NCBI RefSeq assembly: GCF_037975245.1
Contig: NC_092569.1
Coordinates: 4,052,501-4,116,500, forward strand
Direction: 5' to 3'
From: Apostichopus japonicus
Taxonomy: Eukaryota > Echinodermata > Holothuroidea > Aspidochirotida > Stichopodidae
Length of the DNA stretch: 64,000 bases
Shown: positions 31,526-44,200 of the stretch, one piece after another
Position numbering within the stretch: position 1 is the stretch's first letter
How the letters are laid out: the number at the start of each line of letters is the position of its first letter
The notes under the pieces: model-generated
Database searches by the model: none
Told to the model about the DNA's origin: nothing
The model's input: only the letters and a program-made list of their open reading frames with translations
Position numbers and translations under genes: made by a program

Positions 31526-33708
31526 CTCGAGAGCAGTGTGTACTGGGAGTCTCTTCTACGTATCCTGACACAAATTTGTAACATTCATTTTTCGCCCAAA
31601 TTTTTCAATTTTGTAAGTTATACCCTTATGATTTTGTCCGATTCTGGCCAAAATGGCGACTTTTTTATTTCTTCCCAAAATTGTATGAGTGTGTGTGTGT
31701 GAGTAAAAAAAAACAGCTCTCTGGATTTGGTTGTTGCCTGAGATTCGGCGATACGTAGTATCATACAGTTTGGTAATCGTTTACATTTAAATCCACAAAG
31801 AAAACACTGCCAGCATAACGATATGTGCGTATTACGTAAAGGCACCGAGCGTTACATGGTCAGCCTGTGAAATTCCTGTTCGAGCCGTGTGGCTCCTACG
31901 GGTAAATTAAAAATTTTAGGGAAAAAAGACAATAGCATTTTAAAGAAACGAATGAAGAGGAAAACAAGCAGCACACATACTTTGGAAGCTTTAAATGGGT
32001 AATGGAAACTACTTAGGAAAAAATAATGGGAGGTTCCCCCAAACCTGGCAAACCCTCACTGCCGGGAAGTACCCTTACGCTAAGAAAATGAAAAAAGAAA
32101 AAGTTTCCGGTGACTGGGCTGTTCCCCAGAGGAGGACAATTCCTCTGGGGTTTGACTCACAAGTCCTCTAGCCACCGGGTTCCTAAGCAATGGGCCCCAT
32201 CTCGATCTCTGCCGGGGCTGAAGCCTCCTCCGAATTTAAAAACAAAACCGTAATGGATCTAGGGAACTTTTTAAATTGTTTTCTGCGTAGGTTATATGAA
32301 CTAAGTATTTAAGCAAGAGGTCATAGAATTAGGGGGTTAAGAAGGAGGGTGTTTTTAAGGATATTTGGTTTGAAATAATTAGTTGGTAAGGAGTTCGCTG
32401 CAATGAGCTTACTGGTGGCGATGAAACTAGGAGTTTTGAAAAGATTAGTGATACTTTAGTCCTCGGTCGAATCATTAGAATCAGGGTACTTAAAGATTAC
32501 AAGCTTAGATTTATTTGGACTAATTTTCACTCGCCATTTTCTACACCAGGAGCTTAGGATTGTTCGCGGAGGATCTTTGAAGCGTACTGATGCATAGGGC
32601 GGAAATTCTTTTAATTGTATGCCAAATGCCACCAGCGTTAGTTTGTAGTAATCTCTCTTTTCAATTCAGCAGCTGTCAAAATGGAACAATATCAACCCAC
32701 GAATTAAGATGAATGATTATATAAGTCTGTCATTCTGAAGTTGTTGCGTATTCGTTGTTATGGTGACTTAGGTATGCTATTGAAGATTGAATATTCATAG
32801 TGTGCTGCAGCCGAAATAACGTGATTTCATAGTGTTGTCAAACCTTCAGTAATTCAATCCGGCAAATAGCTAAGTGGATGAAAGGGTGAACTTCAACCTG
32901 AATGTTCCGAGTTCGATTACCACACGATGGAGTTCTTTTTGCATTAATCATCTTTTACTCGGGTTAGCATCTTTAAGTATTATTTCTGACTCTGCTTTAT
33001 CAGCGCTCAGGAGTTTGACGCAGTTGTCAAGGCATAAACCTGCGGATTTCTGTTAAAATGCGTTAGGGTTCGAGACCAGCTCGGGGCAGTGATGTTCCGA
33101 CAGGGTGCAAAAAAGGTGTGGCTTAAGGACCCATGCCAGCGCCTTCCTTTACGTCTCGGACCCGGAGAATACCCATAGTGGGACCGGTCGACCTTGAACG
33201 GCCAGAAGCGAGCTAGGTGGCTTTCGGTGGCACATGCCTCTTGAGGCATGTGTGCAGCCCATAATGACCATTGAATGCGTGGCCCTGCGTCGGTAGTATT
33301 CTCTTGTTTTTTTTTGTTTTTTTTAAACTTTATTTTAACGGCTTCTGGCCGTTCTAAGGTCGACCGGTCCCACTATGGGTATTTATTTTAAGAGGATAGC
33401 TCGTTTAGCAATAGCTAATCTTCTACGATCTTTTCTCTAATAAGACATATAATAATATAAAATGTATGAACATTTAAGAAGTCATAAGTATAAAGTTGAA
33501 AAAAATATGATGTAACCTAACTGGTTAATAAAATAGTTAAAACGTGTAACAGAGTAAAGAAAATTAAGTGAAGTAGACCTAAACTTTATCAGATACTCAG
33601 GCGTTTACAATGGTTAAGATTTCTTGCTGATTTTACTCTTTGATCTAGTTTGTCCCAATCTTTTGCGGCAATGCATGAAAAGCCTTATAGAATTAAAAAG
33701 AATTAAAG
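31526..33708. repeat. Interspersed ~2.2-kb segment, copy 3
   Basis: Third near-identical copy. Inverted satellite piece at 31,526-31,685, tRNA-like head at 32,861-32,932. It lacks about 15 bp found near 30,345 in copy 2 (GAAATTTGGTAAAAATAAAA). Confidence 0.85.
32861..32932 (+). pseudogene. tRNA-like SINE head in segment copy 3
   Basis: As at 25,767 and 29,631, with one substitution (CTTCAACC for CTACAACC). Boxes A and B intact. Confidence 0.55.
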
Positions 33709-34295
33709 AAGAATTAAAAAAAGTCGTGATTTGGGCCAAAATCGAACAAAATCAAGGGTATAGCCTTACAAAATTGCCAAATTTCGGCCAAAAATGAAAG
33801 TTCTTAAATTTCTCTCAGGATACTTATACGGGTTCCCAGAACCCAAATAAACGCTTCTCTCTTGACAAAAGTGGAATTCGACGAAGTTTTAGTCATTTCA
33901 ATTTCATATGAAATGACGTCAAGATATGTTTTTTAAATTTCATTTTTTACCGAAATATGACTGTTTATTCTGCTCTGATCACATGGAAAGGAATCAAAAG
34001 GGCGCCACACATCCCAGGTACAATTTTGGGAAGAATTAAAAAAAGTCGTGATTTGGGCCAAAATCGAACAAAATCATAAGGGTATAGCCTTACAAAATTG
34101 CCAAATTTCGGCCAAAAATGAAAGTTCTTAAATTTCTCTCAGGATACTTATACGGGTTCCCAGAACCCAAATAAACGCTTCTCTCGTGACAAAAGTGGAA
34201 TTCGACGAAGTTTTAGTCATTTAAATTTCATATGAAATGACGTCAAGATATGGTTTTTAAATTTCATTTTTTAACGAAATATGACTGTTTATTCT

Positions 34296-35236
34296 GGGAA
34301 GTATTAAACTGTTTATTTTGGGAAGAATTAAAAAAAGTCGTGATTTGGGCCAAAATCGAACAAAATCATAAGGGTATAGCCTTACAAAATTGCCAAATTT
34401 CGGCCAAAAATGAAAGTTCTTAAATTTCTCTCAGGATACTTATACGGGTTCCCAGAACCCAAATAAACGCTTCTCTCGTGACAAAAGTGGAATTCGACGA
34501 AGTTTTAGTCATTTCAATTTCATATGAAATCACGTCAAGATATGGTTTTTAAATTTCATTTTTTATCGAAATATGACTGTTTATTCTGCTCTGATCACAT
34601 GGAAAGAAATCAAAAGGGCGCCACACATCCCAGGTACAATTTTGGGAAGAATTAAAAAAAGTCGTGATTTGGGCCAAAATCGAACAAAATCATAAGGGTA
34701 TAGCCTTACAAAATTGCCAAATTTCGGCCAAAAATGAAAGTTCTTAAATTTCTCTCAGGATACTTATACGGGTTCCCAGAACCCAAATAAACGCTTCTCT
34801 CGTGACAAAAGTGGAATTCGACGAAGTTTTAGTCATTTAAATTTCATATGAAATGACGTCAAGATATGGTTTTTAAATTTCATTTTTTAACGAAATATGA
34901 CTGTTTATTCTGGGAAGTATTAAACTGTTTATTTTGGGAAGAATTAAAAAAAGTCGTGATTTGGGCCAAAATCGAACAAAATCATAAGGGCCTTACAAAA
35001 TTGCCAAATTTCGGCCAAAAATGAAAGTTCTTAAATTTCTCTCAGGATACTTATACGGGTTCCCAGAACCCAAATAAACGCTTCTCTCTTGACAAAAGTG
35101 GAATTCGACGAAGTTTTAGTCATTTAAATTTCATATGAAATGACGTCAAGATATGGTTTTTAAATTTCATTTTTTAACGAAATATGACTGTTTATTCTGG
35201 GAAGTATTAAACTGTTTATTTTGGGAAGAATTAAAA
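34296..35236 (+). repeat. Shortened-monomer subfamily within the array
   Basis: Three units near 34,296, 34,909 and 35,197 have lost the CTCTGATCACATGG...CAGGTACAA part. They read TTCTGGGAAGTATTAAACTG followed by TTTATTTTGGGAAGAATTAA. These units also keep TGACGTCA. The shared deletion shows that they come from one event and then duplication. Confidence 0.85.
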
Positions 35237-38200
35237 AAAGTCGTGATTTGGGCCAAAATCGAACAAAATCATAAGGGCCTTACAAAATTGCCAAATTTCG
35301 GCCAAAAATGAAAGTTCTTAAATTTCTCTCAGGATACTTATACGGGCTCCCAGAACCCAAATAAACGCTTCTCTCTTGACAAAAGTGGAATTCGACGAAG
35401 TTTTAGTCATTTAAATTTCATATGAAATCACGTCAAGATATGGTTTTTAAATTTCATTTTTTACCGAAATATGACTGTTTATTCTGCTCTGATCACATGG
35501 AAAAAATCAAAAGGGCGCCACACAACCCAGGTACAATTTTGGGAAGAATTAAAAAAAGCCGTGATTTGGGCCAAAATCGAACAAAATCATAAGGGTATAG
35601 CCTTACAAAATTGCCAAATTTCGGCCAAAAATGAAAGTTCTTAAATTTCTCTCAGGATACTTATACGGGTTCCCAGAACCCAAATAAACGCTTCTCTCGT
35701 GACAAAAGTGGAATTCGACGAAGTTTTAGTCATATAAATTTCATATGAAATCACGTCAAGATATGGTTTTTAAATTTCATTTTTTACCGAAATATGACTG
35801 TTTATTCTGCTCTGATCACATGGAAAGGAATCAAAAGGGCGCCACACATCCCCGGTACAATTTTGGGAAGAATTAAAAAAAGTCGTGATTTGGGCCAAAA
35901 TCGAACAAAATCATAAGGGTATAGCCTTACAAAATTGCCAAATTTCGGCCAAAAGTGAAAGTTCTTAAATTTCTCTCAGGATACTTATACGGGTTCCCAG
36001 AACCCAAATAAACGCTTCTCTCTTGACAAAAGTGGAATTCGACGAAGTTTTAGTCATTTCAATTTCATATGAAATCACGTCAAGATATGGTTTTTAAATT
36101 TCATTTTTTACCGAAATATGACTGTTTATTCTGCTCTGATCACATGGAAAGAAATCAAAAGGGCGCCACACATTCCAGGTACACTTTTGGGAAGAATTAA
36201 AAAAAGTCGTGATTTGGGCCAAAATCGAACAAAATCATAAGGGTATAGCCTTACAAAATTGCCAAAATTCGGCCAAAAATGAAAGTTCTTAAATTTCTCT
36301 CAGGATACATATACGGGTTCCCAGAACCCAAATAAACGCTTCTCTCGTGACAAAAGTGGAATTCGACGAAGTTTTAGTCCTTTAAATTTCATATGAAATC
36401 ACGTCAAGATATGGTTTTTAAATTTCATTTTGTAACGAAATATGACTGTTTATTCTGCTCTGATCACATGGAAAGAAATCAAAAGGGCGCCACACATCCC
36501 AGGTACACTTTTGGGAAGAATTAAAAAAAGTCGTGATTTGGGCCAAAATCGAACAAAATCATAAGGGTATAGCCTTACAAAATTGTCAAATTTCGGCCAA
36601 AAATGAAAGTTCTTAAATTTCTCTCAGGATACTTATACGGGTTCCCAGAACCCAAATAAACGCTTCTCTCTTGACAAAAGTGGAATTCGACGAAGTTTTA
36701 GTCATTTCAATTTCATATGAAATCACGTCAAGATATGGTTTTTAAATTTCATTTTTTACCGAAATATGACTGTTTATTCTGCTCTGATCACATGGAAAGA
36801 AATCAAAAGGGCGCCACACATTCCAGGTACACTTTTGGGAAGAATTAAAAAAAGTCGTGATTTGGGCCAAAATCGAACAAAATCATAAGGGTATAGCCTT
36901 ACAAAATTGCCAAAATTCGGCCAAAAATGAAAGTTCTTAAATTTCTCTCAGGATACATATACGGGTTCCCAGAACCCAAATAAACGCTTCTCTCGTGACA
37001 AAAGTGGAATTCGACGAAGTTTTAGTCCTTTAAATTTCATATGAAATCACGTCAAGATATGGTTTTTAAATTTCATTTTGTAACGAAATATGACTGTTTA
37101 TTCTGCTCTGATCACATGGAAAGAAATCAAAAGGGCGCCACACATCCCAGGTACACTTTTGGGAAGAATTAAAAAAAGTCGTGATTTGGGCCAAAATCGA
37201 ACAAAATCATAAGGGTATAGCCTTACAAAATTGCCAAATTTCGGCCAAAAATGAAAGTTCTTAAATTTCTCTCAGGATACTTATACGGGTTCCCAGAACC
37301 CAAATAAACGCTTCTCTCGTGACAAAAGTGGAATTCGACGAAGTTTTAGTCATTTCAATTTCATATGAAATCACGTCAAGATATGGTTTTTAAATTTCAT
37401 TTTTTACCGAAATATGACTGTTTATTCTGCTCTGATCACATGGAAAGAAATCAAAAGGGCGCCACACATCCCAGGTACAATTTTGGGAAGAATTAAAAAA
37501 AGTCGTGATTTGGGCCAAAATCGAACAAAATCATAAGGGTATAGCCTTACAAAATTGCCAAATTTCGGCCAAAAATGAAAGTTCTTAAATTTCTCTCAGG
37601 ATACTTATACGGGTTCCCAGAACCCAAATAAACGCTTCTCTCGTGACAAAAGTGGAATTCGACGAAGTTTTAGTCATTTCAATTTCATATGAAATCACGT
37701 CAAGATATGGTTTTTAAATTTCATTTTTTACCGAAATATGACTGTTTATTCTGCTCTGATCACATGGAAAGAAATCAAAAGGGCGCCACACATCCCAGGT
37801 ACAATTTTGGGAAGAATTAAAAAAAGTCGTGATTTGGGCCAAAATCGAACAAAATCATAAGGGTATAGCCTTACAAAATTGCCAAATTTCGGCCAATAAT
37901 GAAAGTTCTTAAATTTCTCTCAGGATACTTATACGGGTTCCCAGAACCCAAATAAACGCTTCTCTCGTGACAAAAGTGGAATTCGACGAAGTTTTAGTCC
38001 TTTAAATTTCATATGAAATCACGTCAAGATATGGTTTTTAAATTTCATTTTTTACCGAAATATGACTGTTTATTCTGCTCTGATCACATGGAAAGAAATC
38101 AAAAGGGCGCCACACATCCCAGGTACAATTTTGGGAAGAATTAAAAAAAGTCGTGATTTTGGCCAAAATCGAACAAAATCATAAGGGTATAGCCTTACAA

Positions 38201-41200
38201 AATTGCCAAATTTCGGCCAAAAATGAAAGTTCTTAAATTTCTCTCAGGATACTTATACGGGTTCCCAGAACCCAAATAAACGCTTCTCTCGTGACAAAAG
38301 TGGAATTCGACGAAGTTTTAGTCATTTCAATTTCATATGAAATCACGTCAAGATATGGTTTTTTAATTTCATTTTTTACCGAAATATGACTGTTTATTCT
38401 GCTCTGATCACATGGAAAGGAATCAAAAGGGCGCCACACATCCCAGGCACAATTTTGGGAAGAATTAAAAAAAGTCGTGATTTGGGCCAAAATCGAACAA
38501 AATCATAAGGGTATAGCCTTACAAAATTGCCAAATTTCGGCCAATAATGAAAGTTCTTAAATTTCTCTCAGGATACTTATACGGGTTCCCAGAACCCAAA
38601 TAAACGCTTCTCTCTTGACAAAAGTGGAATTCGACGAAGTTTTAGTCATTTAAATTTCATATGAAATCACGTCAAGATATGGTTTTTAAATTTCATTTTT
38701 TACCGAAATATGACTGTTTATTCTGCTCTGATCACATGGAAAGGAATCAAAAGGGCGCCACACATCCCAGGTACAATTTTGGGAAGAATTAAAAAAAAGT
38801 CGTGATTTGGGCCAAAATCGAACAAAATCAAGGGTATAGCCTTACAAAATTGCCAAATTTCGGCCAAAAATGAAAGTTCTTAAATTTCTCTCAGGATACT
38901 TATACGGGTTCCCAGAACCCAAATAAACGCTTCTCTCGTGACAAAAGTGGAATTCGACGAAGTTTTAGTCATATAAATTTCATATGAAATCACGTCAAGA
39001 TATGGTTTTTAAATTTCATTTTTTACCGAATTATGACTGTTTATTCTGCTCTGATCACATGGAAAGAAATCAAAAGGGCGCCACACATCCCAGGTACACT
39101 TTTGGGAAGAATTAAAAAAAGTCGTGATTTGGGCCAAAATCGAACAAAATCATAAGGGTATAGCCTTACAAAATTGCCAAATTTCGGCCAAAAATGAGAG
39201 TTCTTAAATTTCTCTCAGGATACTTATACGGGTTCCCAGAACCCAAATAAACGCTTCTCTCGTGACAAAAGTGGAATTCGACGAAGTTTTAGTCATATAA
39301 ATTTCATATGAAATCACGTCAAGATATGGTTTTTCAATTTCATTTTTTACCGAAATATGACTGTTTATTCTACTCTGATCACATGGAAAGAAATCAAAAG
39401 GGCGCCACACATCCCAGGTACAATTTTGGGAAGAATTAAAAAAAGTCGTGATTTGGGCCAAAATCGAACAAAATCATAAGGGTATAGCCTTACAAAATTG
39501 CCAAATTTCGGCCAAAAATGAGAGTTCTTAAATTTCTCTCAGGATACTTATACGGGTTCCCAGAACCCAAATAAACGCTTCTCTCGTGACAAAAGTGGAA
39601 TTCGACGAAGTTTTAGTTCTTTAAATTTCATATGAAATCACGTCAAGATATGGTTTTTAAATTTCATTTTTTACCGAAATATGACTGTTTATTCTGCTCT
39701 GATCACATGGAAAGGAATCAAAAGGGCGCCACACATCCCAGGTACAATTTTGGGAAGAATTAAAAAAAGTCGTGATTTGGGCCAAAATCGAACAAAATCA
39801 TAAGGGTATAGCCTTACAAAATTGCCAAATTTCGGCCAAAAATGAAAGTTCTTAAATTTCTCTCAGGATACTTATACGGGTTCCCAGAACCCAAATAAAC
39901 GCTTCTCTCGTGACAAAAGTGGAATTCGACGAAGTTTTAGTCATTTCAATTTCATATGAAATCACGTCAAGATATGGTTTTTAAATTTCATTTTTTACCG
40001 AAATATGACTGTTTATTCTGCTCTGATCACATGGAAAGAAATCAAAAGGGCGCCACACATCCCAGGTACAATTTTGGGAAGAATTAAAAAAAGTCGTGAT
40101 TTGGGCCAAAATCGAACAAAATCATAAGGGTATAGCCTTACAAAATTGCCAAATTTCGGCCAAAAATGAAAGTTCTTAAATTTCTCTCAGGATACTTATA
40201 CGGGTTCCCAGAACCCAAATAAACGCTTCTCTCTTGACAAAAGTGGAATTCGACGAAGTTTTAGTCATTTAAATTTCATATGAAATCACGTCAAGATATG
40301 GTTTTTAAATTTCATTTTTTACCGAAATATGACTGTTTATTCTGCTCTGATCACATGGAAAGGAATCAAAAGGGCGCCACACATCCCAGGTACAATTTTG
40401 GGAAGAATTAAAAAAAAGTCGTGATTTGGGCCAAAATCGAACAAAATCATAAGGGTATAGCCTTACAAAATTGCCAAATTTCGGCCAAAAATGAAAGTTC
40501 TTAAATTTCTCTCAGGATACTTATACGGGTTCCCAGAACCCAAATAAACGCTTCTCTCGTGACAAAAGTGGAATTCGACGAAGTTTTAGTCATATAAATT
40601 TCATATGAAATCACGTCAAGATATGGTTTTTCAATTTCATTTTTTACCGAATTATGACTGTTTATTCTGCTCTGATCACATGGAAAGAAATCAAAAGGGC
40701 GCCACACATCCCAGGTACACTTTTGGGAAGAATTAAAAAAAGTCGTGATTTGGGCCAAAATCGAACAAAATCATAAGGGTATAGCCTTACAAAATTGCCA
40801 AATTTCGGCCAAAAATGAAAGTTCTTAAATTTCTCTCAGGATACTTATACGGGTTCCCAGAACCCAAATAAACGCTTCTCTCGTGACAAAAGTGGAATTC
40901 GACGAAGTTTTAGTCATATAAATTTCATATGAAATCACGTCAAGATATGGTTTTTCAATTTCATTTTTTACCGAAATATGACTGTTTATTCTACTCTGAT
41001 CACATGGAAAGAAATCAAAAGGGCGCCACACATCCCAGGTACAATTTTGGGAAGAATTAAAAAAAGTCGTGATTTGGGCCAAAATCGAACAAAATCATAA
41101 GGGTATAGCCTTACAAAATTGCCAAATTTCGGCCAAAAATGAGAGTTCTTAAATTTCTCTCAGGATACTTATACGGGTTCCCAGAACCCAAATAAACGCT

Positions 41201-44200
41201 TCTCTCGTGACAAAAGTGGAATTCGACGAAGTTTTAGTTCTTTAAATTTCATATGAAATCACGTCAAGATATGGTTTTTAAATTTCATTTTTTACCGAAA
41301 TATGACTGTTTATTCTGCTCTGATCACATGGAAAGGAATCAAAAGGGCGCCACACATCCCAGGTACAATTTTGGGAAGAATTAAAAAAAGTCGTGATTTG
41401 GGCCAAAATCGAACAAAATCATAAGGGTATAGCCTTACAAAATTGCCAAATTTCGGCCAAAAATGAAAGTTCTTAAATTTCTCTCAGGATACTTATACGG
41501 GTTCCCAGAACCCAAATAAACGCTTCTCTCGTGACAAAAGTGGAATTCGACGAAGTTTTAGTCATTTCAATTTCATATGAAATCACGTCAAGATATGGTT
41601 TTTAAATTTCATTTTTTACCGAAATATGACTGTTTATTCTGCTCTGATCACATGGAAAGAAATCAAAAGGGCGCCACACATCCCAGGTACAATTTTGGGA
41701 AGAATTAAAAAAAGTCGTGATTTGGGCCAAAATCGAACAAAATCATAAGGGTATAGCCTTACAAAATTGCCAAATTTCGGCCAAAAATGAAAGTTCTTAA
41801 ATTTCTCTCAGGATACTTATACGGGTTCCCAGAACCCAAATAAACGCTTCTCTCGTGACAAAAGTGGAATTCGACGAAGTTTTAGTCATTTCAATTTCAT
41901 ATGAAATCACGTCAAGATATGGTTTTTAAATTTCATTTTTTACCGAAATATGACTGTTTATTCTGCTCTGATCACATGGAAAGAAATCAAAAGGGCGCCA
42001 CACATCCCAGGTACAATTTTGGGAAGAATTAAAAAAAGTCGTGATTTGGGCCAAAATCGAACAAAATCATAAGGGTATAGCCTTACAAAATTGCCAAATT
42101 TCGGCCAATAATGAAAGTTCTTAAATTTCTCTCAGGATACTTATACGGGTTCCCAGAACCCAAATAAACGCTTCTCTCGTGACAAAAGTGGAATTCGACG
42201 AAGTTTTAGTCCTTTAAATTTCATATGAAATCACGTCAAGATATGGTTTTTAAATTTCATTTTTTACCGAAATATGACTGTTTATTCTGCTCTGATCACA
42301 TGGAAAGAAATCAAAAGGGCGCCACACATCCCAGGTACAATTTTGGGAAGAATTAAAAAAAGTCGTGATTTGGGCCAAAATCGAACAAAATCATAAGGGT
42401 ATAGCCTTACAAAATTGCCAAATTTCGGCCAAAAATGAAAGTTCTTAAATTTCTCTCAGGATACTTATACGGGTTCCCAGAACCCAAATAAACGCTTCTC
42501 TCGTGACAAAAGTGGAATTCGACGAAGTTTTAGTCATTTCAATTTCATATGAAATCACGTCAAGATATGGTTTTTAAATTTCATTTTTTACCGAAATATG
42601 ACTGTTTATTCTGCTCTGATCACATGGAAAGGAATCAAAAGGGCGCCACACATCCCAGGCACAATTTTGGGAAGAATTAAAAAAAGTCGTGATTTGGGCC
42701 AAAATCGAACAAAATCATAAGGGCCTTACAAAATTGCCAAATTTCGGCCAATAATGAAAGTTCTTAAATTTCTCTCAGGATACTTATACGGGTTCCCAGA
42801 ACCCAAATAAACGCTTCTCTTGTGACAAAAGTGGAATTCGACGAAGTTTTAGTCATTTAAATTTCATATGAAATCACGTCAAGATATGGTTTTTAAATTT
42901 CATTTTTTACCGAAATATGACTGTTTATTCTGCTCTGATCACATGGAAAGGAATCAAAAGGGCGCCACACATCCCAGGTACAATTTTGGGAAGAATTAAA
43001 AAAAGTCGTGATTTGGGCCAAAATCGAACAAAATCATAAGGGTATAGCCTTACAAAATTGCCAAATTTCGGCCAAAAATGAAAGTTCTTAAATTTCTCTC
43101 AGGATACTTATACGGGTTCCCAGAACCCAAATAAACGCTTCTCTCGTGACAAAAGTGGAATTCGACGAAGTTTTAGTCATATAAATTTCATATGAAATCA
43201 CGTCAAGATATGGTTTTTAAATTTCATTTTTTACCGAAATATGACTGTTTATTCTACTCTGATCACATGGAAAGAAATCAAAAGGGCGCCACACATCCCA
43301 GGTACAATTTTGGGAAGAATTAAAAAAAGTCGTGATTTGGGCCAAAATCGAACAAAATCATAAGGGTATAGCCTTACAAAATTGCCAAATTTCGGCCAAA
43401 AATGAGAGTTCTTAAATTTCTCTCAGGATACTTATACGGGTTCCCAGAACCCAAATAAACGCTTCTCTCGTGACAAAAGTGGAATTCGACGAAGTTTTAG
43501 TTCTTTAAATTTCATATGAAATCACGTCAAGATATGGTTTTTAAATTTCATTTTTTACCGAAATATGACTGTTTATTCTGCTCTGATCACATGGAAAGAA
43601 ATCAAAAGGGCGCCACACATCCCAGGTACACTTTTGGGAAGAATTAAAAAAAGTCGTGATTTGGGCCAAAATCGAACAAAATCATAAGGGTATAGCCTTA
43701 CAAAATTGCCAAATTTCGGCCAAAAATGAAAGTTCTTAAATTTCTCTCAGGATACTTATACGGGTTCCCAGAACCCAAATAAACGCTTCTCTCGTGACAA
43801 AAGTGGAATTCGACGAAGTTTTAGTCATATAAATTTCATATGAAATCACGTCAAGATATGGTTTTTCAATTTCATTTTTTACCGAAATATGACTGTTTAT
43901 TCTACTCTGATCACATGGAAAGAAATCAAAAGGGCGCCACACATCCCAGGTACAATTTTGGGAAGAATTAAAAAAAGTCGTGATTTGGGCCAAAATCGAA
44001 CAAAATCATAAGGGTATAGCCTTACAAAATTGCCAAATTTCGGCCAAAAATGAGAGTTCTTAAATTTCTCTCAGGATACTTATACGGGTTCCCAGAACCC
44101 AAATAAACGCTTCTCTCGTGACAAAAGTGGAATTCGACGAAGTTTTAGTTCTTTAAATTTCATATGAAATCACGTCAAGATATGGTTTTTAAATTTCATT

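Noticed and set aside
25780-33249. 60-80-codon frames repeated in the 2.2-kb segments
   Set aside because: They overlap the tRNA-like SINE head and the inverted satellite piece, and no protein family is recognised. Repetition follows from segment duplication, not from coding constraint.
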